From HGM04593 sp045661205 (GTDB lineage Bacteria > Bacteroidota > Bacteroidia > Bacteroidales > Bacteroidaceae), in the NCBI GenBank assembly GCA_045661205.1, contig JAZRFE010000026.1, positions 28,207 through 92,206 on the forward strand: a stretch of DNA of 64,000 bases. Direction: 5' to 3'. Shown in pieces: positions 37,462-46,504 of the stretch. How positions within the stretch are numbered: position 1 is the stretch's first letter; each line of letters opens with the position of its first letter. Both the position numbers and the translations under genes were made by a program. The notes under the pieces were generated by a model, which had not been told where the DNA came from, made no database searches, and saw only the letters and a program-made list of their open reading frames with translations.

Positions 37462-38286
37462 ATGAGTGCACTACCCTGCTACTTTGTGTGGAACCCGTCA
37501 ATGAGTCCTTTCTCTATCTTCGGGTTCGAGGTGCGTTACTATTCGCTGTGCTGGATTATTGGTCTGACGGCAGGTTATCTTATAATGCAGCACCTGTATA
37601 AGCGTCAGAAGATGAACATGGAACTGTTTGAGCCGTTGTTCATGTACTGCTTTTTGGGTATTCTGATAGGTGCACGCTTGGGTCACTGCATTTTCTACGA
37701 ACCGGAATATTATTTCAACCATATTTTGGAGATGTTCCTGCCCATGAAAGAGACTGCCGAGGGGTGGAAATTTATAGGTTATCAGGGTCTTGCGAGCCAT
37801 GGTGGAACGGTGGGACTGTTCACTGCTCTATGGCTGTACACCAAAAAGACGAAGATCTCCTTTGCTTGGTTGCTTGACAATATTGCTATCACCACTCCCA
37901 TCGTTGCGGGAATGATAAGAATGGGTAACTTCTTTAATTCAGAGATTTTGGGCAACGTGACGGAGATGCCATGGGGTGTGATTTTTGCTCAGGTGGATGA
38001 GTTTCCGCGACACCCTGCACAGCTCTACGAGGCGATTGCATATTTTGTGATATTCATCGGCGGATTGCTGCTGTATAAAAAATTTCCTACAAAGGTGGGA
38101 ACGCTGTTTTATTTCGGCTACTGCCTTGCAACTATCTTTACGTTCCGTTTCTTTGTGGAGTTCCTGAAAGAGGTGCAGTCGGCATTTGAAGAGGGTATGA
38201 CGCTGGATATGGGACAGTGGTTGAGCATCCCGTTTATGATAATAGGAATCGTCTGCATGTGGCGAGGATTTAAAAAGAAAGTATAA
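37462..38286 (+). CDS. lgt: Prolipoprotein diacylglyceryl transferase
   Basis: 274 aa, seven membrane helices. Transfers diacylglycerol from phosphatidylglycerol to the lipobox Cys of prolipoproteins. GLASHGGTVGLF (with the essential His), AGMIRMGNFFNSEILG (Arg-Asn motif) and RHPAQLYEAIAYF are Lgt signatures. The first residues are slightly unusual but MSPFSIFGFEVRYYSLCWI follows the family. It starts 9 bp after ychF. The lipoprotein nitroreductase at 56670 would be one of its substrates. Confidence 0.95.
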   Translation: MSALPCYFVWNPSMSPFSIFGFEVRYYSLCWIIGLTAGYLIMQHLYKRQKMNMELFEPLFMYCFLGILIGARLGHCIFYEPEYYFNHILEMFLPMKETAEGWKFIGYQGLASHGGTVGLFTALWLYTKKTKISFAWLLDNIAITTPIVAGMIRMGNFFNSEILGNVTEMPWGVIFAQVDEFPRHPAQLYEAIAYFVIFIGGLLLYKKFPTKVGTLFYFGYCLATIFTFRFFVEFLKEVQSAFEEGMTLDMGQWLSIPFMIIGIVCMWRGFKKKV

Positions 38287-38293
38287 TTTGACA

Positions 38294-38338
38294 AAAAACA
38301 AACACCTTTCAAACTCAATTTGAAAGGTGTTTGTTTTT
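38294..38338. terminator. Bidirectional terminator lgt/DUF4491, overlapping coding sequence
   Basis: 20-bp perfect arms (38294-38313 and 38319-38338) with loop CTCAA. The right arm lies inside the DUF4491 gene and encodes its last residues, and the stop of that gene falls in the loop. Confidence 0.93.
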
Positions 38339-38626
38339 GTCTCTTTTAGGATTAGCCGGGAACCACCCCTTCTCTACCCTTTTGCGTTGATGAAATATTT
38401 CGCCTATACTCCAAAATGAAGAGAATGCAAATACTCCCAATAATATGGATACGACACGGTCGGTGACAAGCAACGATGCTACACAAGTGATGAGTCCCGC
38501 AACGAAAAAGAGCCACCAACTTTTAACTCCAAGATAGTATTCGGCTTTGATTACAAGAGGGTGAAAAAGCCCTATGATGAGAAAAGTTGCGATGCCTACA
38601 AGCAATCCGAAAAAATTTAGTTCCAT
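38315..38626 (-). CDS. DUF4491 family membrane protein
   Basis: 103 aa with three predicted helices and a basic tail. It starts MELNFFGLLVGIATFLIIGLFHPLVIKAEYY and ends with RKRVEKGWFPANPKR, the pattern I know from DUF4491 proteins in Bacteroides and clostridia. Function unknown. It lies 6 bp after mutS and is probably co-transcribed with it. Confidence 0.8.
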   Translation of the reverse strand: MELNFFGLLVGIATFLIIGLFHPLVIKAEYYLGVKSWWLFFVAGLITCVASLLVTDRVVSILLGVFAFSSFWSIGEIFHQRKRVEKGWFPANPKRDKNKHLSN

Positions 38627-38632
38627 ATATTT

Positions 38633-41254
38633 TTATTTTCCTTTTACAATCTTTTTTATTTCGCTTAGTTTGTTAAGTGCCTCGAGGGGAGTGAGGTTGT
38701 TCACGTCTATATTGAGTATCTCGTCGCGTATCTGCGAGAGAACGGGGTCGTCGAGCTGGAAAAAGTTCAACTGCATACCCTCGCGACTGTCGGCAATATC
38801 GGCTGCAACGCCTTTTATCTCGCCCTTGTCGTTTGACGATTCAAGCTGGTGGAGTATCTGCTCGGAGCGTTTGACAATGCTCTTGGGCATTCCCGCAAGC
38901 TTGGCTACGTGAATACCGAAGGAGTGCTCACTACCACCCGGCATCAGTTTTCTTAGGAATATCACACGACCATCTTTCTCGTGAACAGAGACATTGAAGT
39001 TCTTGATGCGCGGGAAACTCTTCTCCATTTCGTTAAGCTCGTGATAATGAGTGGCAAAGAGGGTGCGCGCCCTACCCCTCGAATATTCGTGTATGAACTC
39101 TACTATGGCCCATGCAATGGACATTCCGTCGTAGGTGGAGGTACCGCGACCAAGCTCGTCGAAGAGCACAAGGCTGTGCCCCGAGAGGTTGTTTAGTATG
39201 TTGGCGGCCTCGGTCATTTCGACCATGAATGTGGACTCTCCTGCCGAAATGTTGTCGCTAGCTCCCACGCGGGTGAATATCTTATCGACGATGCCTATGT
39301 TGGCACTGTCGGCAGGAACAAAACAGCCTATCTGTGCAAGCAGGGTGATGAGGGCCGTCTGACGCAGAAGCGCCGACTTACCAGCCATATTGGGACCAGT
39401 GACGATGATTATCTGCTGACTCTCGGTGTCGAGGTAAAGGTCGTTGGGGATATACTCCTCGCCCACCGGCATCTGACGCTCTATGACGGGATGACGGCCA
39501 CGCTTGATGTCGAGAATATCATCTTCGCTGATTACAGGGCGCATATATTTGTATGCACGTGATACTTCGGCAAACGAGAGGAGTGTGTCGAGACGTGCAA
39601 GCTGCATTGCATCGACCTGTATGGCCGATATATATTGTGCAAGGTCGCACACCAAGTTGTTGTATATCTGTGTCTCGAGGGCCATGATTTTCTCTTCGGC
39701 TCCGAGGATTTTCTCTTCATATTCTTTGAGTTCTTGTGTGATGTAACGCTCGGCATTCACAAGTGTCTGCTTGCGTATCCACTCGGGCGGAACATTCTCT
39801 TTGTAGGTGTTACGCACCTCAATGTAGTAGCCAAAAACGCTGTTATAGGCTATTTTGAGGCTGGGAATGGCTGTGCGCTCGCTCTCGCGCTGCTGTATCT
39901 TCAAAAGATAGTCCTTGCCGTTGTAGGATATTGCACGCAACTCGTCGAGGGCATCGCTTACTCCGTCGGACACTACCCCGCCCTTGTTGAGAAGCAACGG
40001 AGGTTCGGGAACTATCTCGCGAGCTATTCTGTCTCTTATCTCTGCACAACAGTCGAGCTGAGCACCTATCTCTCGAAGCACTGCGTTGGAGGCTCCTTCG
40101 CAGGCTGCTTTAATAGGCTCAACTGCCTGAAGTGCGAGCTTCAACTGCACAAGCTCGCGGGGCGACACTCGCCCTGCTGCCACTTTGGATATTATGCGTT
40201 CAAGGTCGCCGATGCTGTGTAGCTGCTCCTCGACGATGGCGCGGAACTCGGGCTCGCGGAAATAATACTCCACTACGTCGAGACGCTCCTCGATGGGCTT
40301 TTTGTCTTTCAGGGGGAACACCATCCAACGCTTGAGCAGACGCGCTCCCATAGCTGTCTTTGTGCGGTCGATAACCGAAAGCAGTGAAGAGCCGCCGTCG
40401 TGCATACTGTCGAGCAGTTCAAGGCTGCGTATGGTGAATTTGTCGAGACGTACGTAACGCTCCTCTTCTATGCGCGAGATGTTGCGTATATGGGAAATCT
40501 GTGTGTGCAATGTAACACCCAGGTAGTGTAGCACAGCTCCCGATGCTATGATACCGCTCTTGAGATGGGAAATTCCGAAACCTTTGAGGTTTTTTGTCTC
40601 AAAGTGCTTAGTGAGACGCTCCATGGCAAACTCGTCGGTGAACACCCAGTCGTCGAGCTCGTAGACAAGATATTTGGTGCCGAAACACTCTTCAAAACGG
40701 CGTTTCTGTCCGCGCTCGAAAAGTACCTCTTTGGGGCGGAAATTGATAAGTAACTTATCGATGTAGTCGAAAGTGCCCTCGGCTGTGAGGAACTCTCCGG
40801 TGGAGATGTCGAGAAAAGCGACGCCACACATGGACTTGCCGAAGTGTACGGCTGCAAGGAAGTTATTCTCCTTGTAATTGAGAACGTTATCGTTTATGGA
40901 GACACCGGGAGTAACAAGCTCGGTGATGCCTCGCTTGACAAGTTTCTTGGTGAGCTTGGGGTCTTCGAGTTGGTCGCAGATGGCTACGCGACGTCCCGCA
41001 CGCACAAGCTTGGGCAGATAGGTGTCGAGAGCATGGAAGGGGAAACCCGCCATTTCTATGGAAGCGGCTGTACCCTTACCATTGGAACGTTTGGTGAGAG
41101 TGATACCCAAAATTTCAGATGCAATCACTGCATCCGTCGAATATGTCTCATAAAAGTCGCCGCAACGAAAGAGAAGTACAGCATCGGGATGTTTCGACTT
41201 GAAATCGAGAAACTGCTTCATCATGGGCGTCTGCGCTATGTCTTTATCTGCCAT
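38633..41254 (-). CDS. mutS: DNA mismatch repair protein MutS
   Basis: 873 aa. The mismatch-contact motif is LLFRCGDFYETY (Phe-x-Glu variant with GDFYE) near 28-40. Clamp and lever regions follow, and the ATPase has GPNMAGKSALLRQTAL (Walker A), STFMVEMTEAANIL, and LVLFDELGRGTSTYDG (Walker B/signature), with ATHYHEL after it. It recognises mispairs and starts methyl-independent repair. No mutL is adjacent. -7 box TATATTTG lies at 41280-41287 on the minus strand. Confidence 0.97.
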   Translation of the reverse strand: MADKDIAQTPMMKQFLDFKSKHPDAVLLFRCGDFYETYSTDAVIASEILGITLTKRSNGKGTAASIEMAGFPFHALDTYLPKLVRAGRRVAICDQLEDPKLTKKLVKRGITELVTPGVSINDNVLNYKENNFLAAVHFGKSMCGVAFLDISTGEFLTAEGTFDYIDKLLINFRPKEVLFERGQKRRFEECFGTKYLVYELDDWVFTDEFAMERLTKHFETKNLKGFGISHLKSGIIASGAVLHYLGVTLHTQISHIRNISRIEEERYVRLDKFTIRSLELLDSMHDGGSSLLSVIDRTKTAMGARLLKRWMVFPLKDKKPIEERLDVVEYYFREPEFRAIVEEQLHSIGDLERIISKVAAGRVSPRELVQLKLALQAVEPIKAACEGASNAVLREIGAQLDCCAEIRDRIAREIVPEPPLLLNKGGVVSDGVSDALDELRAISYNGKDYLLKIQQRESERTAIPSLKIAYNSVFGYYIEVRNTYKENVPPEWIRKQTLVNAERYITQELKEYEEKILGAEEKIMALETQIYNNLVCDLAQYISAIQVDAMQLARLDTLLSFAEVSRAYKYMRPVISEDDILDIKRGRHPVIERQMPVGEEYIPNDLYLDTESQQIIIVTGPNMAGKSALLRQTALITLLAQIGCFVPADSANIGIVDKIFTRVGASDNISAGESTFMVEMTEAANILNNLSGHSLVLFDELGRGTSTYDGMSIAWAIVEFIHEYSRGRARTLFATHYHELNEMEKSFPRIKNFNVSVHEKDGRVIFLRKLMPGGSEHSFGIHVAKLAGMPKSIVKRSEQILHQLESSNDKGEIKGVAADIADSREGMQLNFFQLDDPVLSQIRDEILNIDVNNLTPLEALNKLSEIKKIVKGK

Positions 41255-41279
41255 CTTTTTTCACTTTTACATTTATATG

Positions 41280-41287
41280 CAAATATA
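41280..41287 (-). promoter_or_regulatory. -7 box of mutS
   Basis: TATATTTG on the minus strand, 25 bp before the ATG; fits TAnnTTTG. The -33 region is T-rich only. Confidence 0.5.
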
Positions 41288-41469
41288 ACCAAATATTTTG
41301 TAACTGAAAAGGATAAAAGCTGCTCTTATAAACAAAATGAACCATGACGACAAAAATGACATTTATTGAACAAAATAAAGATTTTTGCGTTTATTATTGC
41401 ATAATTAAATATAATTCACTAACTTGCGACAATAAAACAACTAAGCACACATTAATAATCATCAGGATA

Positions 41470-41850
41470 ATGAACAAGGAGAAGATTCGTATCGAATACC
41501 CCATGAAGGGTAGCGCCAACATGATATGGCGCTCGATAGGCACGCCTCAGGGACTATCCACATGGTTCGCCGACCGAGTTGAAGCAACAGGTAAAATATA
41601 TAATTTCTATTGGGGAAAAAGTGAGCAGAAGCAAGCAAACCTCGTGTCACAACGCAATGGAGTTTACGTAAGATTCAAATGGGAAGACGAGGAACCACAT
41701 AACTTTTTCGAAATGCGCATCACATATAACGAACTTGTGATGCAGTACATGCTTGAGGTAACAGATTTTGCCGAAAAAGATGAGGTGGAGGATGTAAAAA
41801 GCCTGTGGGATTCGCAAATTGAACAGTTGCGACGCAACACCGGCATGTAA
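41470..41850 (+). CDS. START-like (SRPBCC) domain protein
   Basis: 126 aa with the start at 41470 (MNKEKIRIEYPMKGSANMIW); a longer in-frame reading from 41344 is low-complexity leader. MIWRSIGTPQGLSTWFAD and VSQRNGVYVRFKWEDEE look like the AHSA1/START-type lipid- or ligand-binding fold seen across Bacteroidetes. No ligand or function is known. It is divergent from mutS and has its own promoter region (possible -7 TAACTTGC near 41420). Confidence 0.75.
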   Translation: MNKEKIRIEYPMKGSANMIWRSIGTPQGLSTWFADRVEATGKIYNFYWGKSEQKQANLVSQRNGVYVRFKWEDEEPHNFFEMRITYNELVMQYMLEVTDFAEKDEVEDVKSLWDSQIEQLRRNTGM

Positions 41851-41940
41851 AAAGAGCCTTTTCACCCATAAAAAGGCGGATTATACAGAATATTTTAATA
41901 AAATTAAAACTGTATATAAATATTTTTCGTGCTTTTGTGC

Positions 41941-41948
41941 TAACTTTG
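41941..41948 (+). promoter_or_regulatory. -7 box of the LptF/G-like gene
   Basis: TAACTTTG at 41941-41948 followed by CA, a strong -7 match, leaving a ~70-base leader to the ATG at 42025. Confidence 0.55.
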
Positions 41949-42024
41949 CAAAAGTATGGCGTAATGTGTGCATACTTTTTAAAAAACAGCCCATAAAAAA
42001 AATTAAGACAGGAGCATATAAAGC

Positions 42025-43956
42025 ATGAAATTTCCAGGACTACATATAAAAAAACTCGACTGGTTCATCATCAAGAGTTTTTTGTTGCTCTTCTCGGCAA
42101 CGTTCTTTATATGTACATTCATCTTTATAATGCAATTCCTGTGGAGATGGGTGGATGAACTTGTCGGCAAAGGACTCGATATGTGGGTGATGGCCCAATT
42201 CTTCTATCTGGGCTCGCTGACAATGGTAGGGCAGGCATTGCCGCTGGCCATACTGCTTGCCGCCCTGATGACTTTCGGTAACTTCGGAGAGCGTCTGGAG
42301 CTGCTTTCGATGAAGGCCGCAGGAATACCATTGCTCAGAATCATGGCTCCGCTGGCTGTGGTGAGTGCCATCTTGGGATGTTTGTCGTTCTATTTCCAAA
42401 ATGTTGTAGGCCCCAAGGCACAGGTGAAACTCTACACTGTGCTATACTCCATAAAACAGACTTCGCCCGAAGTGGAAATACCCGAAGGGGTGTTCTACGA
42501 CCAAATTGAGGGTTATAATCTCTTTGTGAAAAAGAAAAACAAAGAGACAGGTATGCTGTACAGAGTGATGATTTACGACATGACTCAAGGCTTTGAAAAT
42601 GCAAGCATTATAGCGGCCGACTCGGGAAAGATAGAGACTACTGCCGACCAACAGCATCTTATGCTCAAGCTATATAACGGTGAACGTTTTGCAAATGCTA
42701 CCGAGCTGAAAGAGAACAAAAACAAAAGCAGAAATAAAAACAATATTCCATATACCCGCGAGACATTCCGCGAGAAAATCATTGTCATAAACTTCGGTGG
42801 AGGATTTGACATGAAAGATGGCTCGTTCCTGAAAAAACAGGCCGCAAGTAAAAACATTATCGAGCTTAACCATTCGATAGATTCACTCACACAGTACAAC
42901 GACAGTGTAGGCCGTAACAACTGGAAGCAAGCCATACGCAACGGCTATCCGCAAAAGATTGAATTAAATGCCGACGACTCTATCATTCAGCAGAAAGAGA
43001 AAATATATGCGATAAATGCCGACAGTGTGTACAATAATTCATCGAAGCTGACAAAGCTGAGAATAAAAAGAGCAGCACTGAACAAGGTGGAGCAGTTGAT
43101 GACGGATTATGAAATAAAGAAAAACATAATGCGTTCGCTCGACAAGGACTTGAACAAGCATTATATTTCGTGGTGGCAAAAGATTACATTGTCGCTCTCG
43201 TGTATAATATTCTTTTTCATCGGTGCACCTCTGGGAGCCATTGTGAAAAAAGGAGGCTTGGGATATCCTGTGCTCATTTCTGTGGCAATATTCATCATAT
43301 ACTACATTTTCAACACCTCGGGAGAAAAGATGGTGAAAGAGGGTGAGTGGTATACATGGTTCGGATGCCTCGTGAGTACAATGGTGCTGACACCGTTGGG
43401 AATAATATTCACTTATCAATCCAACAAAGACTCTACCATTTTCAACGTGGATGCCTACAAGACATTCTTCAGAAAATTGCTGGGACTGAGAGATACACGC
43501 CACATACCCTTGAAAGAGGTGATAATAGAGGATCCCGACTACACAGCCGATTACAGTAAACTGGAGGAAATATCGCATAAGTGCAAAGAATTCTCTGCCG
43601 ATTTGCGACCCAACAGACTTCCCAACCCCATAGAGGTGTTCTTCAGTGAAGAGCAAGAGAGTCCCATAGAGAAAATGAACGAAAAACTCGAAGCTCTAAT
43701 AGAGGAGATGAGCAACAGCAAAAACAGAAAGATAATACAGTTGTTGAACGAGTTCCCCATAATGATGGTAGACGAATTGCGCTCTCCGCTGAAAAAACGA
43801 TGGATGAATATCCTTGCAATCATACTGTTGCCCATAGGAATATTACTCTATCTGCGCACATGCAAATTCCACCGACAAGTGTCGCGTGACCTTATAAAAA
43901 TAAGAAACAATGCGCGAACATTGATGGAGAGAATGGTTAAAGAAAAATTAGTATAA
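42025..43956 (+). CDS. LptF/LptG-family permease (LPS export)
   Basis: 643 aa. N-terminal helices (about 12-125) contain LDWFIIKSFLLLFSATFFICTFIF and LPLAILLAALMTFGNFGERLELLSMKAAG, the YjgP/YjgQ signature. A large periplasmic domain (about 130-370) is followed by a second helix group, ending here with an extra cytoplasmic region and one more helix near 590, longer than E. coli LptF/G (~360). It would form the inner-membrane part of the Lpt machine with LptB. Whether it plays the F or G role cannot be told. Confidence 0.88.
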   Translation: MKFPGLHIKKLDWFIIKSFLLLFSATFFICTFIFIMQFLWRWVDELVGKGLDMWVMAQFFYLGSLTMVGQALPLAILLAALMTFGNFGERLELLSMKAAGIPLLRIMAPLAVVSAILGCLSFYFQNVVGPKAQVKLYTVLYSIKQTSPEVEIPEGVFYDQIEGYNLFVKKKNKETGMLYRVMIYDMTQGFENASIIAADSGKIETTADQQHLMLKLYNGERFANATELKENKNKSRNKNNIPYTRETFREKIIVINFGGGFDMKDGSFLKKQAASKNIIELNHSIDSLTQYNDSVGRNNWKQAIRNGYPQKIELNADDSIIQQKEKIYAINADSVYNNSSKLTKLRIKRAALNKVEQLMTDYEIKKNIMRSLDKDLNKHYISWWQKITLSLSCIIFFFIGAPLGAIVKKGGLGYPVLISVAIFIIYYIFNTSGEKMVKEGEWYTWFGCLVSTMVLTPLGIIFTYQSNKDSTIFNVDAYKTFFRKLLGLRDTRHIPLKEVIIEDPDYTADYSKLEEISHKCKEFSADLRPNRLPNPIEVFFSEEQESPIEKMNEKLEALIEEMSNSKNRKIIQLLNEFPIMMVDELRSPLKKRWMNILAIILLPIGILLYLRTCKFHRQVSRDLIKIRNNARTLMERMVKEKLV

Positions 43957-43974
43957 CACACCTATTCAAGATAT

Positions 43975-45192
43975 ATGGAAGATGTAAAATTAAGCTCTAT
44001 CGAAGAGGCGATAGAGGATTTCCGCGAAGGTAAATTTGTCATTGTCGTTGACGACGAGGACAGAGAAAATGAAGGAGATTTCATTATCGCCGCAGAAAAA
44101 ATAACCCCCGAGAAGGTAAACTTCATGCTGAAACATGGACGCGGAGTGCTGTGTGCACCTATTACAATGTCGCGTTGCAAGGAGCTGGAACTGGAACCTC
44201 AGGTAAACTCCAACACAAGTCTCCTGGGCACACCTTTCACTGTTACAGTAGATAAAATAGAAGGATGCAGCACCGGAGTATCAACAGCCGACCGCGCTGC
44301 TACAATACAGGCTCTCGCCGACCCCGACAGCAAACCCACAACCTTTGCACGTCCCGGACACATTAACCCTTTGTATGCACAGGACAAGGGAGTATTGCGC
44401 CGCGCAGGACACACCGAAGCTAGTATCGACCTTGCACGTTTGGCAGGATTGCGCCCCGCTGCCGCCCTCATTGAGATAATGAACGAGGATGGAACAATGG
44501 CACGTATGCCCGAACTTGTGAAGATGTCACAGGAGTATGACATGAAGATAATCTCTATCAGAGATCTTATAAAATATCGTCTCGAAAAAGAGTCGCTTGT
44601 GGAGACTGGTGAGGAGGTGGATATGCCCACAAAGTATGGACACTTCAAACTGATACCTTTCTTGCAGAAATCAACAGGACTGGAGCATGTGGCTCTTATA
44701 AAAGGAGAGTGGGCCGAGGATGAGCCGATACTCGTGAGAGTGCACTCGTCGTGTATGACAGGAGATATTTTCGCATCGCAGCGTTGCGACTGTGGCGCAC
44801 AGTTACACAAAGCCATGGAGCTTATCGAGAAAGATGAGAAAGGAGTAATAGTATATCTCAATCAGGAGGGTCGTGGCATAGGACTCATGAATAAAATGAA
44901 GGCTTACAAGTTGCAAGAGGAGGGCATGGACACAGTAGATGCCAACCTTTGTCTGGGATTCAAAGCCGACGAGCGCGACTATGGAGTAGGTGCAGAGATT
45001 CTGCGCAAAGTGGGTGTGCACAAAATGCGCCTTATCACCAACAACCCTGTAAAACGCATCGGACTCGAAAGCTACGGCCTTGAAATTGTGGAGATTGTGG
45101 GATGCGAAATTAAACCCAATGAGTTCAATTCGCGCTATCTGCACACAAAAGCCGAGAGAATGGGACACACCTTGAATTTTGACAACAAATAG
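43975..45192 (+). CDS. ribBA: Bifunctional DHBP synthase / GTP cyclohydrolase II
   Basis: 405 aa fusion starting riboflavin synthesis. The N-terminal half makes 3,4-dihydroxy-2-butanone-4-phosphate: VVDDEDRENEGDF and HTEASIDLARLAG are its active-site motifs. The C-terminal half (from about 205) has HSSCMTGDIFASQRCDCGAQL with the zinc cysteines and NQEGRGIGLMNKMKAY of GTP cyclohydrolase II. There is no room for an FMN riboswitch: only 18 bp separate it from the permease. Confidence 0.96.
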   Translation: MEDVKLSSIEEAIEDFREGKFVIVVDDEDRENEGDFIIAAEKITPEKVNFMLKHGRGVLCAPITMSRCKELELEPQVNSNTSLLGTPFTVTVDKIEGCSTGVSTADRAATIQALADPDSKPTTFARPGHINPLYAQDKGVLRRAGHTEASIDLARLAGLRPAAALIEIMNEDGTMARMPELVKMSQEYDMKIISIRDLIKYRLEKESLVETGEEVDMPTKYGHFKLIPFLQKSTGLEHVALIKGEWAEDEPILVRVHSSCMTGDIFASQRCDCGAQLHKAMELIEKDEKGVIVYLNQEGRGIGLMNKMKAYKLQEEGMDTVDANLCLGFKADERDYGVGAEILRKVGVHKMRLITNNPVKRIGLESYGLEIVEIVGCEIKPNEFNSRYLHTKAERMGHTLNFDNK

Positions 45193-45248
45193 TGTACTTA
45201 CATATAACGAAAAGAAATAATAAGTAAACAATTATAATAATATATACA

Positions 45249-46442
45249 ATGAATAAACTTTCAGACCGTCTAAACAGATTGTCAGCATCGGCAACATTGG
45301 CGATGTCACAGAAGAGCCAGGAGCTTAAAGCACAAGGTGTAGATGTTATAAACATGAGTGTCGGAGAGCCCGATTTCAACACTCCCGATGCTATAAAAGA
45401 GGCTGCAATAAAAGCAGTTAACGAAAACTATTCACGATATTCACCCGTACCCGGATATCCCGTATTGCGCAATGCCATAGTGGAGAAACTGAAAAAGGAG
45501 AACGGACTCGAATATACAGCAGCACAAATTTCGGTGTCAAACGGTGCTAAACAGTCGGTGTGCAACGCAATAATGGCACTTGTAAACCCCGGTGATGAGG
45601 TTATCGTTCCCGCACCTTACTGGGTGAGCTACCCCGAAATGGTGAAACTTGCCGACGGTACACCCGTAACCATTTATGCAGGTATAGAGCAGAACTTCAA
45701 GATTACTGCAGAACAGCTCGAGGCAGCCATCACTCCCAAGACAAAAATGCTCATTCTGTGCTCGCCCTCGAACCCCACAGGTTCGGTATATAGCAAAGAG
45801 GAGCTTGAAAGTCTTGCAAATGTACTCGCAAAATATCCCGAAATTTTTATCGTTGCCGACGAAATTTACGAGCACATCAATTATATAGGCAAACACGAGA
45901 GCATTGCCCAGTTCGAGAATGTAAGAGAGAGAGTAATTATTGTGAACGGAGTGTCAAAGGCATATGCAATGACAGGCTGGCGCATTGGATTTATCGCTGC
46001 GGCAGAGTGGATTGTAAAAGGCTGTAACAAGCTCCAGGGACAATATACAAGCGGACCCTGCTCGGTGTCACAGATTGCATCGGTAGAGGCTTACATTGGT
46101 TCTCAGGAACCCGTAGCAGAGATGCAGAAGGCATTCCAGCGTCGTCGCGACCTCATTGTTAAACTTACAAAGGAGATTCCCGGACTCGAGGTAAATGTAC
46201 CCGAAGGTGCATTCTATCTATTCCCCAAATGTAGCTCGTTCTACGGAAAAAGCTATAATGGCCAAACAATAAACAACTCTGACGACCTTGCAATGTATCT
46301 TTTGACTGAGGCACATGTTGCAACCGTTGGTGGTACATCATTCGGAGCACCCGACTGCTTCAGAATGAGCTACGCTACAAGCGACGAGAATATCATTGAA
46401 GCTATCAGACGCATCAAAGAAGCACTTGCAAAACTTGCTTAA
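45249..46442 (+). CDS. aspC: Aspartate aminotransferase (class I PLP enzyme)
   Basis: 397 aa. SVGEPDFNTPDAIKEAAIKA, SPSNPTGSVYSKEEL, IVADEIYEHINY (cofactor Asp/Tyr) and NGVSKAYAMTGWRIGF (Schiff-base Lys) are all present; the fold is the Ib-type aspartate/prephenate aminotransferase group. Converts aspartate plus 2-oxoglutarate to oxaloacetate plus glutamate, possibly also prephenate. It ends the housekeeping half of the window, before a 12-bp hairpin. Confidence 0.9.
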   Translation: MNKLSDRLNRLSASATLAMSQKSQELKAQGVDVINMSVGEPDFNTPDAIKEAAIKAVNENYSRYSPVPGYPVLRNAIVEKLKKENGLEYTAAQISVSNGAKQSVCNAIMALVNPGDEVIVPAPYWVSYPEMVKLADGTPVTIYAGIEQNFKITAEQLEAAITPKTKMLILCSPSNPTGSVYSKEELESLANVLAKYPEIFIVADEIYEHINYIGKHESIAQFENVRERVIIVNGVSKAYAMTGWRIGFIAAAEWIVKGCNKLQGQYTSGPCSVSQIASVEAYIGSQEPVAEMQKAFQRRRDLIVKLTKEIPGLEVNVPEGAFYLFPKCSSFYGKSYNGQTINNSDDLAMYLLTEAHVATVGGTSFGAPDCFRMSYATSDENIIEAIRRIKEALAKLA

Positions 46443-46464
46443 TAAAGCATAGAGATAAAAAACA

Positions 46465-46504
46465 GACCCCCTCAGGGAGCACTCGCTAGTGACCTGAGGG
46501 GGTC
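46465..46504 (+). terminator. Hairpin after aspC with structured loop
   Basis: 12-bp perfect GC-rich stem (46465-46476, GACCCCCTCAGG, with 46493-46504) and a 16-base loop that holds CACT/AGTG. There is no U-run after it, unlike the other terminators here. Confidence 0.65.

Noticed and set aside
43957..43974. FMN riboswitch before ribBA
   Set aside because: Only 18 bp lie between the permease stop and the ribBA start.
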